Assembly (NCBI RefSeq): GCF_001270745.1
Contig: NZ_KQ434754.1
Location: forward strand, 1-64,000
Length of the DNA stretch: 64,000 bases
Reading direction: 5' to 3'
Origin: Jiangella muralis
GTDB lineage: Bacteria; Actinomycetota; Actinomycetes; Jiangellales; Jiangellaceae
Positions 33,701 to 42,433 of the stretch are shown here, piece by piece (the first letter of the stretch is position 1; each line of letters begins with the position of its first letter). Made by a program: the position numbers and the translations under genes. The notes under the pieces are model-generated. The model saw nothing but the letters and a program-made list of their open reading frames with translations, searched no databases and was not told where the DNA came from.

Positions 33701-34102
33701 AGCTTCTCGACCTGGACGTCGCCGCTGTTCACCCAGACCAGCTGGCGGTTCACGTCGTCGGCGGCGGACGGTGGCGCGCTGCCGCTGCTGTTCCCCACGT
33801 ATGACGTCGAGGTCGACGGGCAGAACCGGGCCGCGGCGGTGGACGGCTACCGCGTCGAGGTCGGCGTCGAGGCGACCCCGTCGTACGATCACGGCTCGCT
33901 CACCGGCGCCGCCGCCTGGGTGTCCTACGACGACGGCGAGACCTGGGCCGAGGTGCCCGCAACGCTGGACGGCGACACCGTCGTCGCGACCGTCGACAAC
34001 CGGCCGGCCGCCGGCGGGCACGTCTCGGTCAAGGTCGAGCTGACCGACGCGAACGGCGTCGGCGTGACCCAGTGGACGCGGCGCCTCTACGGCGTCGTCT
34101 GA
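30752..34102 (+). CDS. Secreted S8 (subtilisin-like) serine peptidase
   Basis: A 1116-residue secreted protease. A Sec signal (RRIAAALTLALATLPLSGQAAA) opens the protein, followed by a ~190-residue propeptide-like region. The peptidase domain has the full triad: Asp231 (VAVLDTGID), His263 (DGHGTHVAS) and Ser435 (SGTSMATPH), with oxyanion Asn360 (AAGN). After ~residue 490 come several beta-rich domains (VDLGTLAWP, then many WY-containing repeats) to the C-terminus, perhaps for substrate or wall binding. No LPXTG anchor is seen. Start is a GTG at 30752. Three CATTCG/CGAAT elements (30672-30719) precede it and may bind the divergent TrmB/LuxR-type protein. Confidence 0.93.
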   Translation: MPALRRIAAALTLALATLPLSGQAAAPADDPPATPLPQLPDGVEAGGVRTVTLITGDVAVLTYGRGDAPAVRVQSDDPGGYDVRTEGDDVYVIPASAEQALTENRVDRQLFNVTGLVEQGLDDASTGSIPLIVTYAGGAAASRGAALPAGTERTASLPSIGADVLDADKAATESVWNAVVPQPTAFGRQVEKIWLDARVAPVLDESVPYVGAPDAWAAGFDGAGSTVAVLDTGIDAEHPDVAEALVVAENFTDSPDVVDRDGHGTHVASTVLGSGAAAGGSYRGVAPGAGLLVGKVLGDDGFGELSWIIAGMEWAVEQGADVVNMSLGNSELGACDDPMVQAVDALSAASDTLFVIAAGNLGGPAETVTSPGCAASALTVGAVDLNDATASFSGRGPVAVTRAVKPDIAGPGVDITAARAGGRGDAAYTNMSGTSMATPHVAGAAAVVQQAHPDWTGEQVKAALQSTVRPDNETDVYDQGAGILDVATAATAQLSGPGTVDLGTLAWPHDPSEAVTTDVVYTNTGGADATLTFTLDARGENGAALPDDATTLGVTTLTVPAGGTAALPVRFDPSVLDYGHYGAVSLRLVARAGDATVVTPIGAYAEPQQVDVTFRVLGRDGQPAGDASTLDVFDLDSIAAQRVSLDGADVTLRLRAGTYSIAATVAVTDPETFQVTEAAFLAEPELDLLGDRTVTLDARRALPVKVRTDEPMRMHSGSVSYARIVDNWILSNTRYFRASLDTLYLGRMADVERGDFDVTESWLYTTPDGAAEPADYHLVYPHTGKITTRDVNHRVEQDRLARIDSTYNTPGAPDQYAQYLDAYSAQREAFVPLGDVVEFAAPGTRTAYVTADVPVRQTVIHPDGTRWYWGTPMSSATRPLAPGSRTAETWYGAGLRPAVPADALGTYDPSGRVGNIIWTNLPAWADSQPGHFAWNGLNDLGNMELFAGGQSLGAWGFYGQGQWDVPAAATDFELVYDLVRYDRSFSTWTSPLFTQTSWRFTSSAADGGALPLLFPTYDVEVDGQNRAAAVDGYRVEVGVEATPSYDHGSLTGAAAWVSYDDGETWAEVPATLDGDTVVATVDNRPAAGGHVSVKVELTDANGVGVTQWTRRLYGVV

Positions 34103-34148
34103 GGGCGGCTACCGGACCGGTCGGGGTACGCCTGCGACACTGGCGGCG

Positions 34149-36131
34149 ATGGATGTCTTGACGTTCCCGATCGTGGCGACCTTCTCGGTCCTGACCGCGC
34201 TGGTCTTCGGGCTGATCGCGCAGCGGCTGCTGGGTGTGCGGCTCGGGCTGTTCCGACTGCTGCTGACCGGCGCGTTCGCGTTGTTCGTCGGGCCGCTGAT
34301 CATGTTCGCGCTGCTCGACCAGTTCACCCTGTCGCCGGACGGGCTGACCGACGATCGCGAGGGCGCGGTCGCGTTCTGGTTCGCGCTGCTGGCCGCCGTG
34401 CTGACGATCCTCGCGTCGATGGTGCTGCTGGTCATCATCGAGGCGTTCGTGCCGATGGGTTCGCTGCCGCCGGCACTCGTGTGGGGCCGCGGGCTGCTCG
34501 GCCGGCTGCGCCGCACCCGGCGGTACTGGCAGATCATCGGCATCGCGATGCGGCACGGCCTCGGGTCGTACCTGCGTGGCACCCGCGACCGCACCCTGGA
34601 CGCCCCGTCCGGACGGGCGCAGCTGGGCCGGGCGCTGACGAACACGCTGAACGCAGGCGGCGTCACGTTCGTGAAGCTCGGCCAGATCCTCGCCACCCGC
34701 CGCGACGTGCTGCCCGCCGAGGTGGCCGACGAGCTGGCACGGCTGCAGGACGACGCCGCGCCGGTGCCGTGGCCGGACATCGAGAAGGTCATCGTCGCGG
34801 AGCTGAACGCGCCGGTCGAGGACGTCTTCGCCGAGTTCGACCGCGAGCCGCTGGCGGCCGCATCCGTCGGCCAGGTGCACGTCGCCCGGCTGCACAGCGG
34901 CGCCGAGGTGGTCGTCAAGGTGCAGCGGCCGGGCATCCGGCCGGTGGTCGAGCGCGACCTCGACATCGCCGCGCGGCTGGCCGCGCGGCTGGAGTCGGGC
35001 ACCCGGTGGGGCCGCCGCATGGGCGTCCGCCCGCTGGCGGCCGGCCTGGCCGAGGCGATCCGCGAAGAGCTGGACTACCGCATCGAGGCCGAGAACATCA
35101 CCGCCGTGGCGATGGCGCCGAGCCGGCAGCCCGACGTCGTCCTGCCCGAGCCGCACCTCGCGCTGTGCACCGAGCGGGTGCTGGTGATGGACCGGCTGCA
35201 GGGCACGCCGCTGAACCGGGCCGACGTCGTCATCCGGCAGCACGACTTCGACCGTGACGCGCTCGCCACCACGCTGCTGGACTGCCTGCTGCGGCAGATC
35301 GTCCTCGACGGCATCTTCCACGCCGACCCGCACGGCGGGAACATCTTCCTGCTCGACGACGGCCGGCTCGGGCTGCTCGACTTCGGCTCGGTCGGACGGC
35401 TGGACGGCGCCCTGCGCGACGCGCTGCAACGGCTGCTCGTCGGCGTCGACCGGGGTGACCCGCTCGCCGTCAGCGACGCGCTGCTGGAACTGGTGCCGCG
35501 CCCGGACGAGATCGACCAGCAGCGGCTGGAGCGCGACCTCGGCCGGTTCATGGCCAGGCACACGTCCGGGACGCCCAGCACCGGCGTCCGGATGTTCGGC
35601 GACCTCTTCCGGGTGGTCGCCGACCACGGCCTGGCCATCCCGCCGGAGATCGCCGCGGTGTTCCGCGCGCTGGCGACGGCCGAGGGCACGCTGACCCGGC
35701 TCACGCCGCGGTTCGACCTCATCGGCAGCGCCCGCTCGCTGGCCAGCGGCTACGTCGAGGAGCAGTACGGACCGGAGCATCTCAAGCGGGCCGTCACCGA
35801 GGAGCTGGCGGCGCTGCTGCCGATCCTGCGCCGGCTGCCGCGACGGGTCGAGCGCATCGCCAGCGCCGCCGAGCACGGCCGCCTGGGCATCAACATCAGG
35901 CTGCTCGCCGACGAGCGCGACCGCGCCGTGCTGACCACCATGCTGCACGAGGTGCTGCTGACGTTCCTCGCCGCGACCACCGGCATCATGGCCGTGCTGC
36001 TGATCGGCACCGGCGGCGGGCCACAGCTCACCGACGACGTCGGGCTGTACGAGCTGATCGGCTACAACATGCTGGTGATCAGCGCGATCCTGGCGCTGCG
36101 GGTGCTGGCGCAGATCTTCCGCCGCGGCTGA
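34149..36131 (+). CDS. ABC1/UbiB (AarF) family atypical kinase
   Basis: A 660-residue protein. Three hydrophobic helices come first (residues ~8-28, 35-52 and 72-100), then the ABC1 kinase-like fold with its family signatures: KLGQ motif (TFVKLGQILATRRD, near 175), the alanine-rich nucleotide loop AAASVGQVH, VVKVQRPGI with the lysine, HADPHGGNIFLLDD (catalytic loop) and LLDFGSVG (metal loop). Two more membrane helices close the C-terminus. UbiB-type proteins support isoprenoid quinone metabolism through an ATPase activity; here menaquinone would be the relevant quinone, by inference. ATG at 34149. Confidence 0.92.
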   Translation: MDVLTFPIVATFSVLTALVFGLIAQRLLGVRLGLFRLLLTGAFALFVGPLIMFALLDQFTLSPDGLTDDREGAVAFWFALLAAVLTILASMVLLVIIEAFVPMGSLPPALVWGRGLLGRLRRTRRYWQIIGIAMRHGLGSYLRGTRDRTLDAPSGRAQLGRALTNTLNAGGVTFVKLGQILATRRDVLPAEVADELARLQDDAAPVPWPDIEKVIVAELNAPVEDVFAEFDREPLAAASVGQVHVARLHSGAEVVVKVQRPGIRPVVERDLDIAARLAARLESGTRWGRRMGVRPLAAGLAEAIREELDYRIEAENITAVAMAPSRQPDVVLPEPHLALCTERVLVMDRLQGTPLNRADVVIRQHDFDRDALATTLLDCLLRQIVLDGIFHADPHGGNIFLLDDGRLGLLDFGSVGRLDGALRDALQRLLVGVDRGDPLAVSDALLELVPRPDEIDQQRLERDLGRFMARHTSGTPSTGVRMFGDLFRVVADHGLAIPPEIAAVFRALATAEGTLTRLTPRFDLIGSARSLASGYVEEQYGPEHLKRAVTEELAALLPILRRLPRRVERIASAAEHGRLGINIRLLADERDRAVLTTMLHEVLLTFLAATTGIMAVLLIGTGGGPQLTDDVGLYELIGYNMLVISAILALRVLAQIFRRG

Positions 36132-36197
36132 CACCCTCTAGCGCTCTCATCCATTCCGGGTGAGTCCACCGCGCCGTAGGCTGCCTAGCGTCGGGGC

Positions 36198-37571
36198 ATG
36201 GGGCGCCACGAGGACACCTACGACGACCGCTACGGCAACTCGTTCCTGCAGCGACCGGCGCCGGACGATCGGCTGCCGCAGCAGGGCATGCCGGCCATCG
36301 ACGCGATGCGGCTGCTCGGCGAGGAGCTCGTGCTGGACGGCATCCCGATGCGTAACCTCGCCACGTTCGTGACGACGTGGATGGAGCCGGAGGCGCAGCG
36401 TGTCATCGCCGACAACCTGCACCGCAACTACATCGACCACGCCGAGTACCCGCAGACGGCGCTGATCGAGCAGCGCTGCATCCGCATGCTGGCCGACCTC
36501 TTCCATGCGCCCGGCCCGACCACCGGCACCCGCACGCAGGGCTCGTCCGAGGCGATCATGCTCGGCGCGCTGTCGCTGAAGTGGAAGTGGCGGAAGCGGC
36601 GCGAGGCCGCGCGGCAGAGCACCGACCGGCCGAACCTGGTGTTCGGCGGCGACGTACACGTCGTCTGGGAGAAGTTCTGCCGCTACTTCGACGTCGAGCC
36701 GCGGATCATCCCGCTGCGACCGGACCGCCTCACCATCGGCCCGAGTGACGTCGAGCCGCACGTCGACGAGAACACCATCGGCGTCGCGGCGGTGCTCGGC
36801 ACCACGTTCACCGGGCACTCCGACGACATCTCCGGCATCAACGACCTGCTGGTGCGGCTGCGCGACGAGAAGGGGCTGGACGTCCCGCTGCATGTCGACG
36901 CGGCCAGCGGCGGGTTCGTGTGGCCGTTCCTCTACCCGGACACGAAGTGGGACTTCCGGCTGGAGCAGGTCCGCTCGATCAACGTGTCCGGGCACAAGTA
37001 CGGCCTGGTCTACCCGGGCATCGGCTGGCTGGTGTTCCGCGGCGCCGACGACCTCGCCGAGGACCTCGTCTTCTACGAGAACTACCTGGGCAAGAGCGAC
37101 GCGACGTTCACGCTGAACTTCTCCACCGGCGCCAGCATGGTGCTCGCGCAGTACTACAACTTCGTCCGCTACGGGCACGACGGCTACCGCGCGATCATGC
37201 AGACGATGCAGACCAACGCGCAGGCGCTGGCCAAGCGGATCGTCGACGCCGGCGACTTCGAGCTGGTCGGCCATCCAGACGCGGAGCAGCTGCCGCTGGT
37301 GGCGTTCCGGCTGGCCGGCGAGCACGACTACGACGAGTTCGACGTCGCGGGGCAGCTGGCCGGCGAGCACGGCTGGATGCTGCCGGCGTACACGCTGCCG
37401 CCGAACGCCGACCACGTGACGATCATGCGCGCCCTGGTGAAGCAGACCCTCGGCCGCTCGCTGGCGGACACGCTGGCCGACGACCTCGCGCACGCCTGCA
37501 CGACGCTGGACGCGAAGGGCGGGCTGCACGAGCGTGAGCGCCGCCGGGTGAAGTCCGGAACCGGCTACTGA
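36198..37571 (+). CDS. gadB: Glutamate decarboxylase
   Basis: A 457-residue PLP enzyme, standard size for bacterial GadB (~466). The PLP lysine is Lys267 in SGHKYGLVYPG and the PLP-nitrogen-binding Asp is Asp234 in LHVDAASGGF; the QGSSEAIMLG loop (114-123) binds phosphate. It converts glutamate to GABA and CO2, consuming a proton. No glutamate/GABA antiporter gene is adjacent, so a metabolic (GABA shunt) rather than strict acid-resistance role is possible. ATG at 36198. Its last seven bases overlap the convergent small gene's end. Confidence 0.95.
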   Translation: MGRHEDTYDDRYGNSFLQRPAPDDRLPQQGMPAIDAMRLLGEELVLDGIPMRNLATFVTTWMEPEAQRVIADNLHRNYIDHAEYPQTALIEQRCIRMLADLFHAPGPTTGTRTQGSSEAIMLGALSLKWKWRKRREAARQSTDRPNLVFGGDVHVVWEKFCRYFDVEPRIIPLRPDRLTIGPSDVEPHVDENTIGVAAVLGTTFTGHSDDISGINDLLVRLRDEKGLDVPLHVDAASGGFVWPFLYPDTKWDFRLEQVRSINVSGHKYGLVYPGIGWLVFRGADDLAEDLVFYENYLGKSDATFTLNFSTGASMVLAQYYNFVRYGHDGYRAIMQTMQTNAQALAKRIVDAGDFELVGHPDAEQLPLVAFRLAGEHDYDEFDVAGQLAGEHGWMLPAYTLPPNADHVTIMRALVKQTLGRSLADTLADDLAHACTTLDAKGGLHERERRRVKSGTGY

Positions 37572-37870
37572 TCGGCCTTGCGGGCCAGCGCCGCCTCGAG
37601 CCGGTCGACCTTGCCGGTGATCTCGCCGGTGTGGCCTGGCCGGATGTCGGCCTTGAGCACCAGGCTGACGCGGTGACCGTGCCGGCCGACCGCCTCGCAG
37701 GCGCGCTTGACGACGTCCATGCACTCGTCCCACTCACCCTCGATGGTGGTGAACATGGAGTCGGTGCTGTTCGGCAGCCCGGAGGCGCGGACGACGGCGA
37801 CGGCGTCGGCCACCGCTTCGGACACGGACTCGCCGGTGCCGGACGGTGCGACGGAGAACGCGATGAGCAT
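37565..37870 (-). CDS. MTH1187/YkoF-like thiamine-binding family protein
   Basis: A 101-residue protein with the ferredoxin-like fold sequence of the MTH1187 (PF01910) family: MLIAFSVAPSGTGESV at the start, then STDSMFTTIEGEW and HGHRVSLVLKADIRPG. Members bind thiamine-like or other small ligands and form tetramers; function is not settled. Its 3' end overlaps gadB by seven bases on the opposite strand. Confidence 0.85.
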   Translation of the reverse strand: MLIAFSVAPSGTGESVSEAVADAVAVVRASGLPNSTDSMFTTIEGEWDECMDVVKRACEAVGRHGHRVSLVLKADIRPGHTGEITGKVDRLEAALARKADQ

Positions 37871-37916
37871 GCCGTCATCGTAGGCCGCAGTCCGCGCAGC
37901 CGCCGCGGCGGCGCAG

Positions 37917-38966
37917 CTAGTACGCCAGCGTCCCCCAGCCCAGCGCCACGCCCCACACCGGCCACAGCAGCGCCGGCCCGACGGCGGCCCAGTCGTCAGC
38001 GGTGATCATGCCCTCCTCCAGGCTGCCCTTGATCAACCCCAGCCCGCCCGACAGCACGAGCACCGCCACCAGCGACGCCGGGACGACGGCCAGCCCGACC
38101 GGCACCCGGCGGCCGCGCCACACCGGGATCCAGCGCGGGAACACCTCGCCCCACCGCTGCACCAGCCCGAGTGTCAGCGCGGTCCCCACCAGCGCGAACG
38201 ACGCCAGCCAGGCGCCGGCCCAGAGCGAGCCGTCGGCCATGCCGTCCGCGTGCAGGTCCGCGTCGATGCCCAGCGGGAACCCCGCCACCCAGATCCACCG
38301 GGTGACGGCGTACAGCGCCGGGATCGCCGCCGCCACATAGACCGCCGGACGGGCCCAGCGCAGCACCGTCGCCACCGCCGCCGACCGGTCCGGGCGTCCG
38401 CACCGCGCGCAGCTGCCGACCGTCCGCCGGGCGTAGACGACGGTCGCCGCCGCCCACAGGAACCCGCCGGCCAGCGCGATCACCTGGTGCAGGTGCTCGA
38501 CACCGAGCGCGTCGCCGACCTGCGCCCGCATCTCCGCGTCGAACGGCGCCTTGAACAGGATCATCGGCAGGTACCCGGCGACGGCCAGAATCCGGGTGTC
38601 CGGCACGACCACCAGCAGGACCGCCGTCAGCGTGCCGCCGAGCCCGACGGCGAACCGCCGCCACCAGCGCGGCACCGGTGCGCCGGGACGGTAGCGGGCC
38701 ATGACGGCGCCAGTGCCGGCGGCCGCCAGCGCGACCGCCGCGAACAACGGCGCGCCGACGTCGGCCGGCACACCGCCGAGCAGGGACAGCTGGCGGTCCG
38801 GGTCGGCCCGGCCCACCGGGAAGCCGGCGCCGGTGAGCGTCCAGCCCAGCGCCGTCAGCCCGTAGCCGAGCGCCCACAGTGTCGCGGCCCACGGCGCCCA
38901 CTCGGGCCAGCGGCGCAGCACGCCGGTGCGCGGCGCCGGACCCACGGTCGTCATCGTCGAGTTCAT
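37917..38966 (-). CDS. Polytopic membrane protein of unknown function
   Basis: A 349-residue protein with about eight hydrophobic helices (e.g. WAATLWALGYGLTALGWTL, FAVGLGGTLTAVLLVVVP, LWAGAWLASFALVGTALTLG). A cytoplasmic loop near residues 180-195 holds a CARCGRPDR pair of cysteines. I do not recognise a family. It lies downstream of a response regulator on the same strand (gap 74 bases), so it may be part of, or controlled by, that TetR-kinase-regulator group. A small-molecule or signal transducer role cannot be claimed. Confidence 0.75.
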   Translation of the reverse strand: MNSTMTTVGPAPRTGVLRRWPEWAPWAATLWALGYGLTALGWTLTGAGFPVGRADPDRQLSLLGGVPADVGAPLFAAVALAAAGTGAVMARYRPGAPVPRWWRRFAVGLGGTLTAVLLVVVPDTRILAVAGYLPMILFKAPFDAEMRAQVGDALGVEHLHQVIALAGGFLWAAATVVYARRTVGSCARCGRPDRSAAVATVLRWARPAVYVAAAIPALYAVTRWIWVAGFPLGIDADLHADGMADGSLWAGAWLASFALVGTALTLGLVQRWGEVFPRWIPVWRGRRVPVGLAVVPASLVAVLVLSGGLGLIKGSLEEGMITADDWAAVGPALLWPVWGVALGWGTLAY

Positions 38967-39040
38967 GCTCCGACCTTCGCCCGTGGACGGCGGCCGCGGC
39001 CTCCCGCCGCCTGGTGAACCGCCTACCCCGTAAGGGGGAT

Positions 39041-39751
39041 TCAGCGCGGGCTGATGAAGCCGGACTCGTAGGCGGCGATGACGGCCTGGGTGCGGTCGCG
39101 GACGCCCAGCTTCGTGAGCACGTTGCCGACGTGCGTCTTCACCGTCTCGACGCCGACGACCAGCTCGGCGGCGATCTCGGCGTTGGATTTCCCGGCCGCC
39201 ACCAGCCGCAGCACCTCGGCCTCCCGCTCGCTCAGCCCGGCGCCGGCCAGCGCGTCGCCGCCGTTGCCACCGTGCGACGCGGCCAGGCCGCGGATGGCGG
39301 CCGGGAACAGCAGCGAGTCACCGCGGGCCACCGTCCGGACGGCCTGCACGATCTGCTCCGGCCGGGCCCGCTTGAGCAGGAACCCGTGTGCACCGGCGCG
39401 CAGCGCCTCGTACACGTAGTCGTCGTTCTCGAAGGTCGTGACGACGAGGATGCGCGGCGCGTCGTCACGGCGGCTGAGCAGCCGGGTCGCCTGGATGCCG
39501 TCGACCGCGGGCATCCGCACGTCCATCAGCACGACGTCCGGCCGGGACCGCGTCACCAGCGGCCCCACCTCCGCGCCGTCGGCCGCCTCGTCGACGACCC
39601 GCAGGTCCGGCTCGGCGTCGATGATGGCCCGCAGACCGGCCCGCACCAGCGGCTCGTCGTCCACCAGCAGCACCTTGATCTCGTCCCCTTGCGGGACTTG
39701 CCTCCGCATGGGACCTCGCGGTCGGCTCTGAGCCTGGGTCTCGTCCGTCAC
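39041..39751 (-). CDS. Response regulator, NarL/LuxR family
   Basis: A 236-residue regulator. Receiver: acidic pair in LLVDDEP, phospho-acceptor Asp77 in VVLMDVRMP, and conserved Lys in GFLLKRA. LuxR helix-turn-helix: LSEREAEVLRLVAAGKSNAE and GVETVKTHVGNVL. GTG at 39751 overlaps the kinase stop by four bases (GTGA), which favours it; an ATG at 39709 with GAGG upstream would give a 222-residue form starting nearer the receiver domain. Partner of the upstream kinase. Confidence 0.9.
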   Translation of the reverse strand: MTDETQAQSRPRGPMRRQVPQGDEIKVLLVDDEPLVRAGLRAIIDAEPDLRVVDEAADGAEVGPLVTRSRPDVVLMDVRMPAVDGIQATRLLSRRDDAPRILVVTTFENDDYVYEALRAGAHGFLLKRARPEQIVQAVRTVARGDSLLFPAAIRGLAASHGGNGGDALAGAGLSEREAEVLRLVAAGKSNAEIAAELVVGVETVKTHVGNVLTKLGVRDRTQAVIAAYESGFISPR

Positions 39752-40995
39752 CGCGCCTCCCGTCCCGGCAGCTGCACCCGCACCCGCCACACCCCGTCCG
39801 CGGCCTGCGCGGACAACTCGCCGCGCAGCAGCCGCACGCGCTCTCGCATCCCGCGCAGGCCGCGGCCACCGTTCGCCCGCGACGACGGCGGCGCGCCGTC
39901 CGGCAGCGGGTTCGACACCTCGATGTCCAGACCGTCCGCCGTCGCGGCGACCCGCAACCGGACCGGCAGCTCCGCCGCGTGCCGGGCCGCGTTCGTCAGG
40001 CCCTCCTGGACGATGCGGTACGCCTCGCGCGACAGCGCCGGCGGCACCGCGGCGAGGTCGCCGTCGACCGTCGCCTCCAGGTCCATGCCCGTGGCCCGGG
40101 TGTCGTCGATCAGCCGGGGCAGGTCGGCGAGCGTGCGCTGCGGCGACGCGCCGCCGTCCGGGGCCGTGCCGCCCGCGCGGAGCACACCCAGCACGTGGTC
40201 GAGGTCCTCCATGGCGGCGCGGCCGGCCTCCTCGACCGCGACCAGCGCGCGGCGGGCGAACTCCGGATCGGTGTCGAGCACCCGGCGCGCGGCGGCCGCC
40301 TGCAGCGTCGTCACCGTGAGGGCGTGCCCGACGGAGTCGTGCAGGTCGCGGGCCAGCCGGTTGCGTTGGGCGAACTCGTGCGCCTGAGCCTCCATGGCCA
40401 GCCGCAGCTCGGCCGGCGACGGGCCCAGCAGCAGCGGCGCGAACCATGCCAGCAGCGCGCCCAGCCCGGCCACCAGGTACGCCGTCGCGACGACCAGCCC
40501 GAGACCGAGCAGCACCGCCCACGCCCCGCCGACGTCGTCGACGACCACCAGCCCGGTGGTGTCGGCGCCGTCGTCGAACCCCAGCCCGCGCACCACCAGC
40601 ATGACCGCAGTCGGCGCCGACACGAGCACCGCAGTCATCGCGGCGCCGCCGCTGAGCAGGTGCAGCACGTACCAGCCGGCGCCGAACAGCCGGCTCTCCC
40701 ACGGCGGGTCGGCGGCGGGGTCGGGCAGGTCGACGTCGAGCAGGCCGCGGGTCGCGGTGATCTCCAGCGCCCGCATCGCCGGCAGGAACGGCGGCACCGT
40801 GCCGATGACGAACGTGACCGCGGCCAGCACCCCGGCCGGGACGTAGGGTGTGCCCGGCTCGGTGAACAGCTGCACGAACGCGACGATCAGCAGCACGTAC
40901 GGGAGCACGATGACGCCGCCGAGTAGCAGGTGCACGCCCCGGCGGACCAGCCGGCGCCCGGCGAGCGGCGCGACGACGGTCCGGAGCACTCCCAC
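39748..40995 (-). CDS. Sensor histidine kinase (HisKA_3)
   Basis: A 415-residue membrane kinase with two pairs of hydrophobic helices in residues ~20-210 and no large outside loop. The dimerisation/phosphorylation motif is RDLHDSVGHALTVTTLQ (His near 250), with the ATP-binding N box VQEGLTNAARHAAE and the glycine-rich NGGRGLRGMRERV. It should phosphorylate the overlapping response regulator. The start is ambiguous between GTG at 40995 and GTG at 40989. A TetR gene ends 23 bases upstream, suggesting one transcript TetR-kinase-regulator. Confidence 0.9.
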   Translation of the reverse strand: MGVLRTVVAPLAGRRLVRRGVHLLLGGVIVLPYVLLIVAFVQLFTEPGTPYVPAGVLAAVTFVIGTVPPFLPAMRALEITATRGLLDVDLPDPAADPPWESRLFGAGWYVLHLLSGGAAMTAVLVSAPTAVMLVVRGLGFDDGADTTGLVVVDDVGGAWAVLLGLGLVVATAYLVAGLGALLAWFAPLLLGPSPAELRLAMEAQAHEFAQRNRLARDLHDSVGHALTVTTLQAAAARRVLDTDPEFARRALVAVEEAGRAAMEDLDHVLGVLRAGGTAPDGGASPQRTLADLPRLIDDTRATGMDLEATVDGDLAAVPPALSREAYRIVQEGLTNAARHAAELPVRLRVAATADGLDIEVSNPLPDGAPPSSRANGGRGLRGMRERVRLLRGELSAQAADGVWRVRVQLPGREAR

Positions 40996-41018
40996 GCCCC
41001 CGATTGTCGCAGGCGTCG

Positions 41019-41597
41019 TCAGGGCAGCGTGCGCTCGCCGTCGTCGCCGGGCAGCATCGACAGCGCCACCGCGCAGGCGGCGTCGAAGATCTCGTCCGTG
41101 GTCGCCTCGGCGTCGCTCATGATCATCGGTGCGCCGTGCAGCGCGAAGAACGCCATGCGCCCGCACAGCTGCACCGGCAGCGGGTCGCGCGGGTCGACGA
41201 CGAAGTCGAGCAGCACCCGCATACGCCCGCGCAGCGCCTCGCCGCACTGGTGCGCCCGCAGCGCGGGCTGGTTCTCCAGCAGGAACCGCAGCAGCGGCGT
41301 GCCCTGCCCCCGAATCGCCTTGGCGTACCGCTCGATCAGCTCGCGCCGGCTCTCGGCCGTCGGCTGCTGGCCGCGGGCCCAGTCGACCACCTCGTCGACC
41401 GCCGTCAGCAGGTCGTCGACCAGGCTCTGGACGATGTCGTCCTTGCTCTTGAAGTAGTAGTAGAGCGACGCCTTCGTCATGCCGAGACGCTCGGACAGTT
41501 CGCGCAGCGACGTCTTGTCGTAGCCCTGCTCGGCGAACAGCTCCAGCGCGACGTTCTGGATGCGCGTTCGCGTGCTGCGCGGGTCTCGGTCGAGCAT
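41019..41597 (-). CDS. TetR family transcriptional regulator
   Basis: A 192-residue TetR protein, normal length. The N-terminal helix-turn-helix is TRIQNVALELFAEQGYDKTS followed by LRELSERLGMTKASLYYYFKSKDD. The C-terminal helical ligand domain is generic. It heads the minus-strand run TetR-kinase-regulator-membrane protein. A weak palindrome lies 46 bases upstream (41643-41658). Ligand not predictable. Confidence 0.92.
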   Translation of the reverse strand: MLDRDPRSTRTRIQNVALELFAEQGYDKTSLRELSERLGMTKASLYYYFKSKDDIVQSLVDDLLTAVDEVVDWARGQQPTAESRRELIERYAKAIRGQGTPLLRFLLENQPALRAHQCGEALRGRMRVLLDFVVDPRDPLPVQLCGRMAFFALHGAPMIMSDAEATTDEIFDAACAVALSMLPGDDGERTLP

Positions 41598-41642
41598 GGG
41601 ACTCCGTCATCGTGGGGGGTCGTGCAGTGAACGTACCCAGAT

Positions 41643-41658
41643 GTGGGAAAGGTTCCAC
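41643..41658. promoter_or_regulatory. Imperfect palindrome before the TetR gene
   Basis: GTGGGAAAGGTTCCAC has matching outer arms (GTGG/CCAC) and 10 of 16 symmetric positions. Size fits a TetR site, but symmetry is modest. Confidence 0.3.
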
Positions 41659-41684
41659 GTCAACGACCTGGTGCAGACGCACGA

Positions 41685-41721
41685 AGGCCCGCGGTCCGGC
41701 GTGCTGCCGGCGCGCGGGCCT
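41685..41721 (-). terminator. Terminator of the rpsF-ssb-rpsR-rplI operon
   Basis: AGGCCCGCG (41685-41693) pairs exactly with 41713-41721, with a smaller CCGGC/GCCGG pair inside the loop. It starts 15 bases beyond the rplI stop. No T-tract. Confidence 0.7.
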
Positions 41722-41735
41722 CGCGGTGGGACGAA

Positions 41736-42182
41736 TCAGGCCGGGACGACCTCGAGCGCGACGTTCGCCGCGACGTCGGGGTGCAGGCGCACCGTGACGC
41801 TGTGGGTGCCGACCGTCTTGATCGGGCTGCGCACCTCGATGCGACGCTTGTCGATGGCCGGGCCACCGGACGCCGTGACGGCCGACGCGATGTCGGCCGA
41901 GGTGACGGCGCCGAACAGGCGGCCGGAGTCGCCGGCCTTGGCGACCAGCTTGACGGCTGTGCCCTCGAGCTGCGCCTTGACCGCACGAGCGGAGTCGAGG
42001 TCGGCGAACTCGCGGGCCGAGCGGGCGCGGCGGATGGAGTCGATCTCCTTCTGCCCACCCTTCGTCCACGCCATCGCGAAACCACGCGGCACGAGGTAGT
42101 TGCGGCCGTAGCCGTCCTTGACCTCGACGACGTCACCGGCGGCACCGAGCCCCGGCACTTCCTGGGTGAGAATCAGCTTCAT
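41736..42182 (-). CDS. rplI: 50S ribosomal protein L9
   Basis: A 148-residue L9. The N-terminal rRNA-binding domain is intact ([36 protein letters not shown] in family order, e.g. [11 protein letters not shown]), then the long connecting helix (residues ~40-75) and the C-terminal domain with [13 protein letters not shown] and the closing [15 protein letters not shown]. Last gene of the S6-SSB-S18-L9 operon, 14 bases after rpsR. Confidence 0.97.
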   Translation of the reverse strand: MKLILTQEVPGLGAAGDVVEVKDGYGRNYLVPRGFAMAWTKGGQKEIDSIRRARSAREFADLDSARAVKAQLEGTAVKLVAKAGDSGRLFGAVTSADIASAVTASGGPAIDKRRIEVRSPIKTVGTHSVTVRLHPDVAANVALEVVPA

Positions 42183-42196
42183 GGCGTCCTCTCCCC

Positions 42197-42433
42197 TCAG
42201 CGAGCCGTCGAGGTGTACGGCAGCAGCGCCATCTCGCGGGCGTTCTTGATGGCCGTGGCGACGTCACGCTGGTGGCGCGTGCAGTTGCCGGTGACGCGAC
42301 GGGCCCGGATCTTGCCGCGGTCGGAGATGTACTTCCGCAGCAGCGAGGTGTCCTTGTAGTCGACGTAGTCGACCTTGTCCTTGCAGAAGGCGCAAACCTT
42401 CTTCTTCGGCTTGCGCAGCGGGGGCTTTGCCAT
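42197..42433 (-). CDS. rpsR: 30S ribosomal protein S18
   Basis: A 78-residue S18 with the core [20 protein letters not shown] and [20 protein letters not shown]. The N-terminal CAFCKDKVD keeps a CxxC pair; another Cys is in NCTRH, so this is close to the zinc-binding (C+) paralogue form. S18 partners S6 in the 30S platform. The GGAGGAG site precedes the ATG. Confidence 0.97.
   Translation of the reverse strand: MAKPPLRKPKKKVCAFCKDKVDYVDYKDTSLLRKYISDRGKIRARRVTGNCTRHQRDVATAIKNAREMALLPYTSTAR

Noticed and set aside
36198-37571. GadB as an acid-resistance island
   Set aside because: No antiporter or acid-response regulator is adjacent; a single metabolic decarboxylase is the simpler reading.
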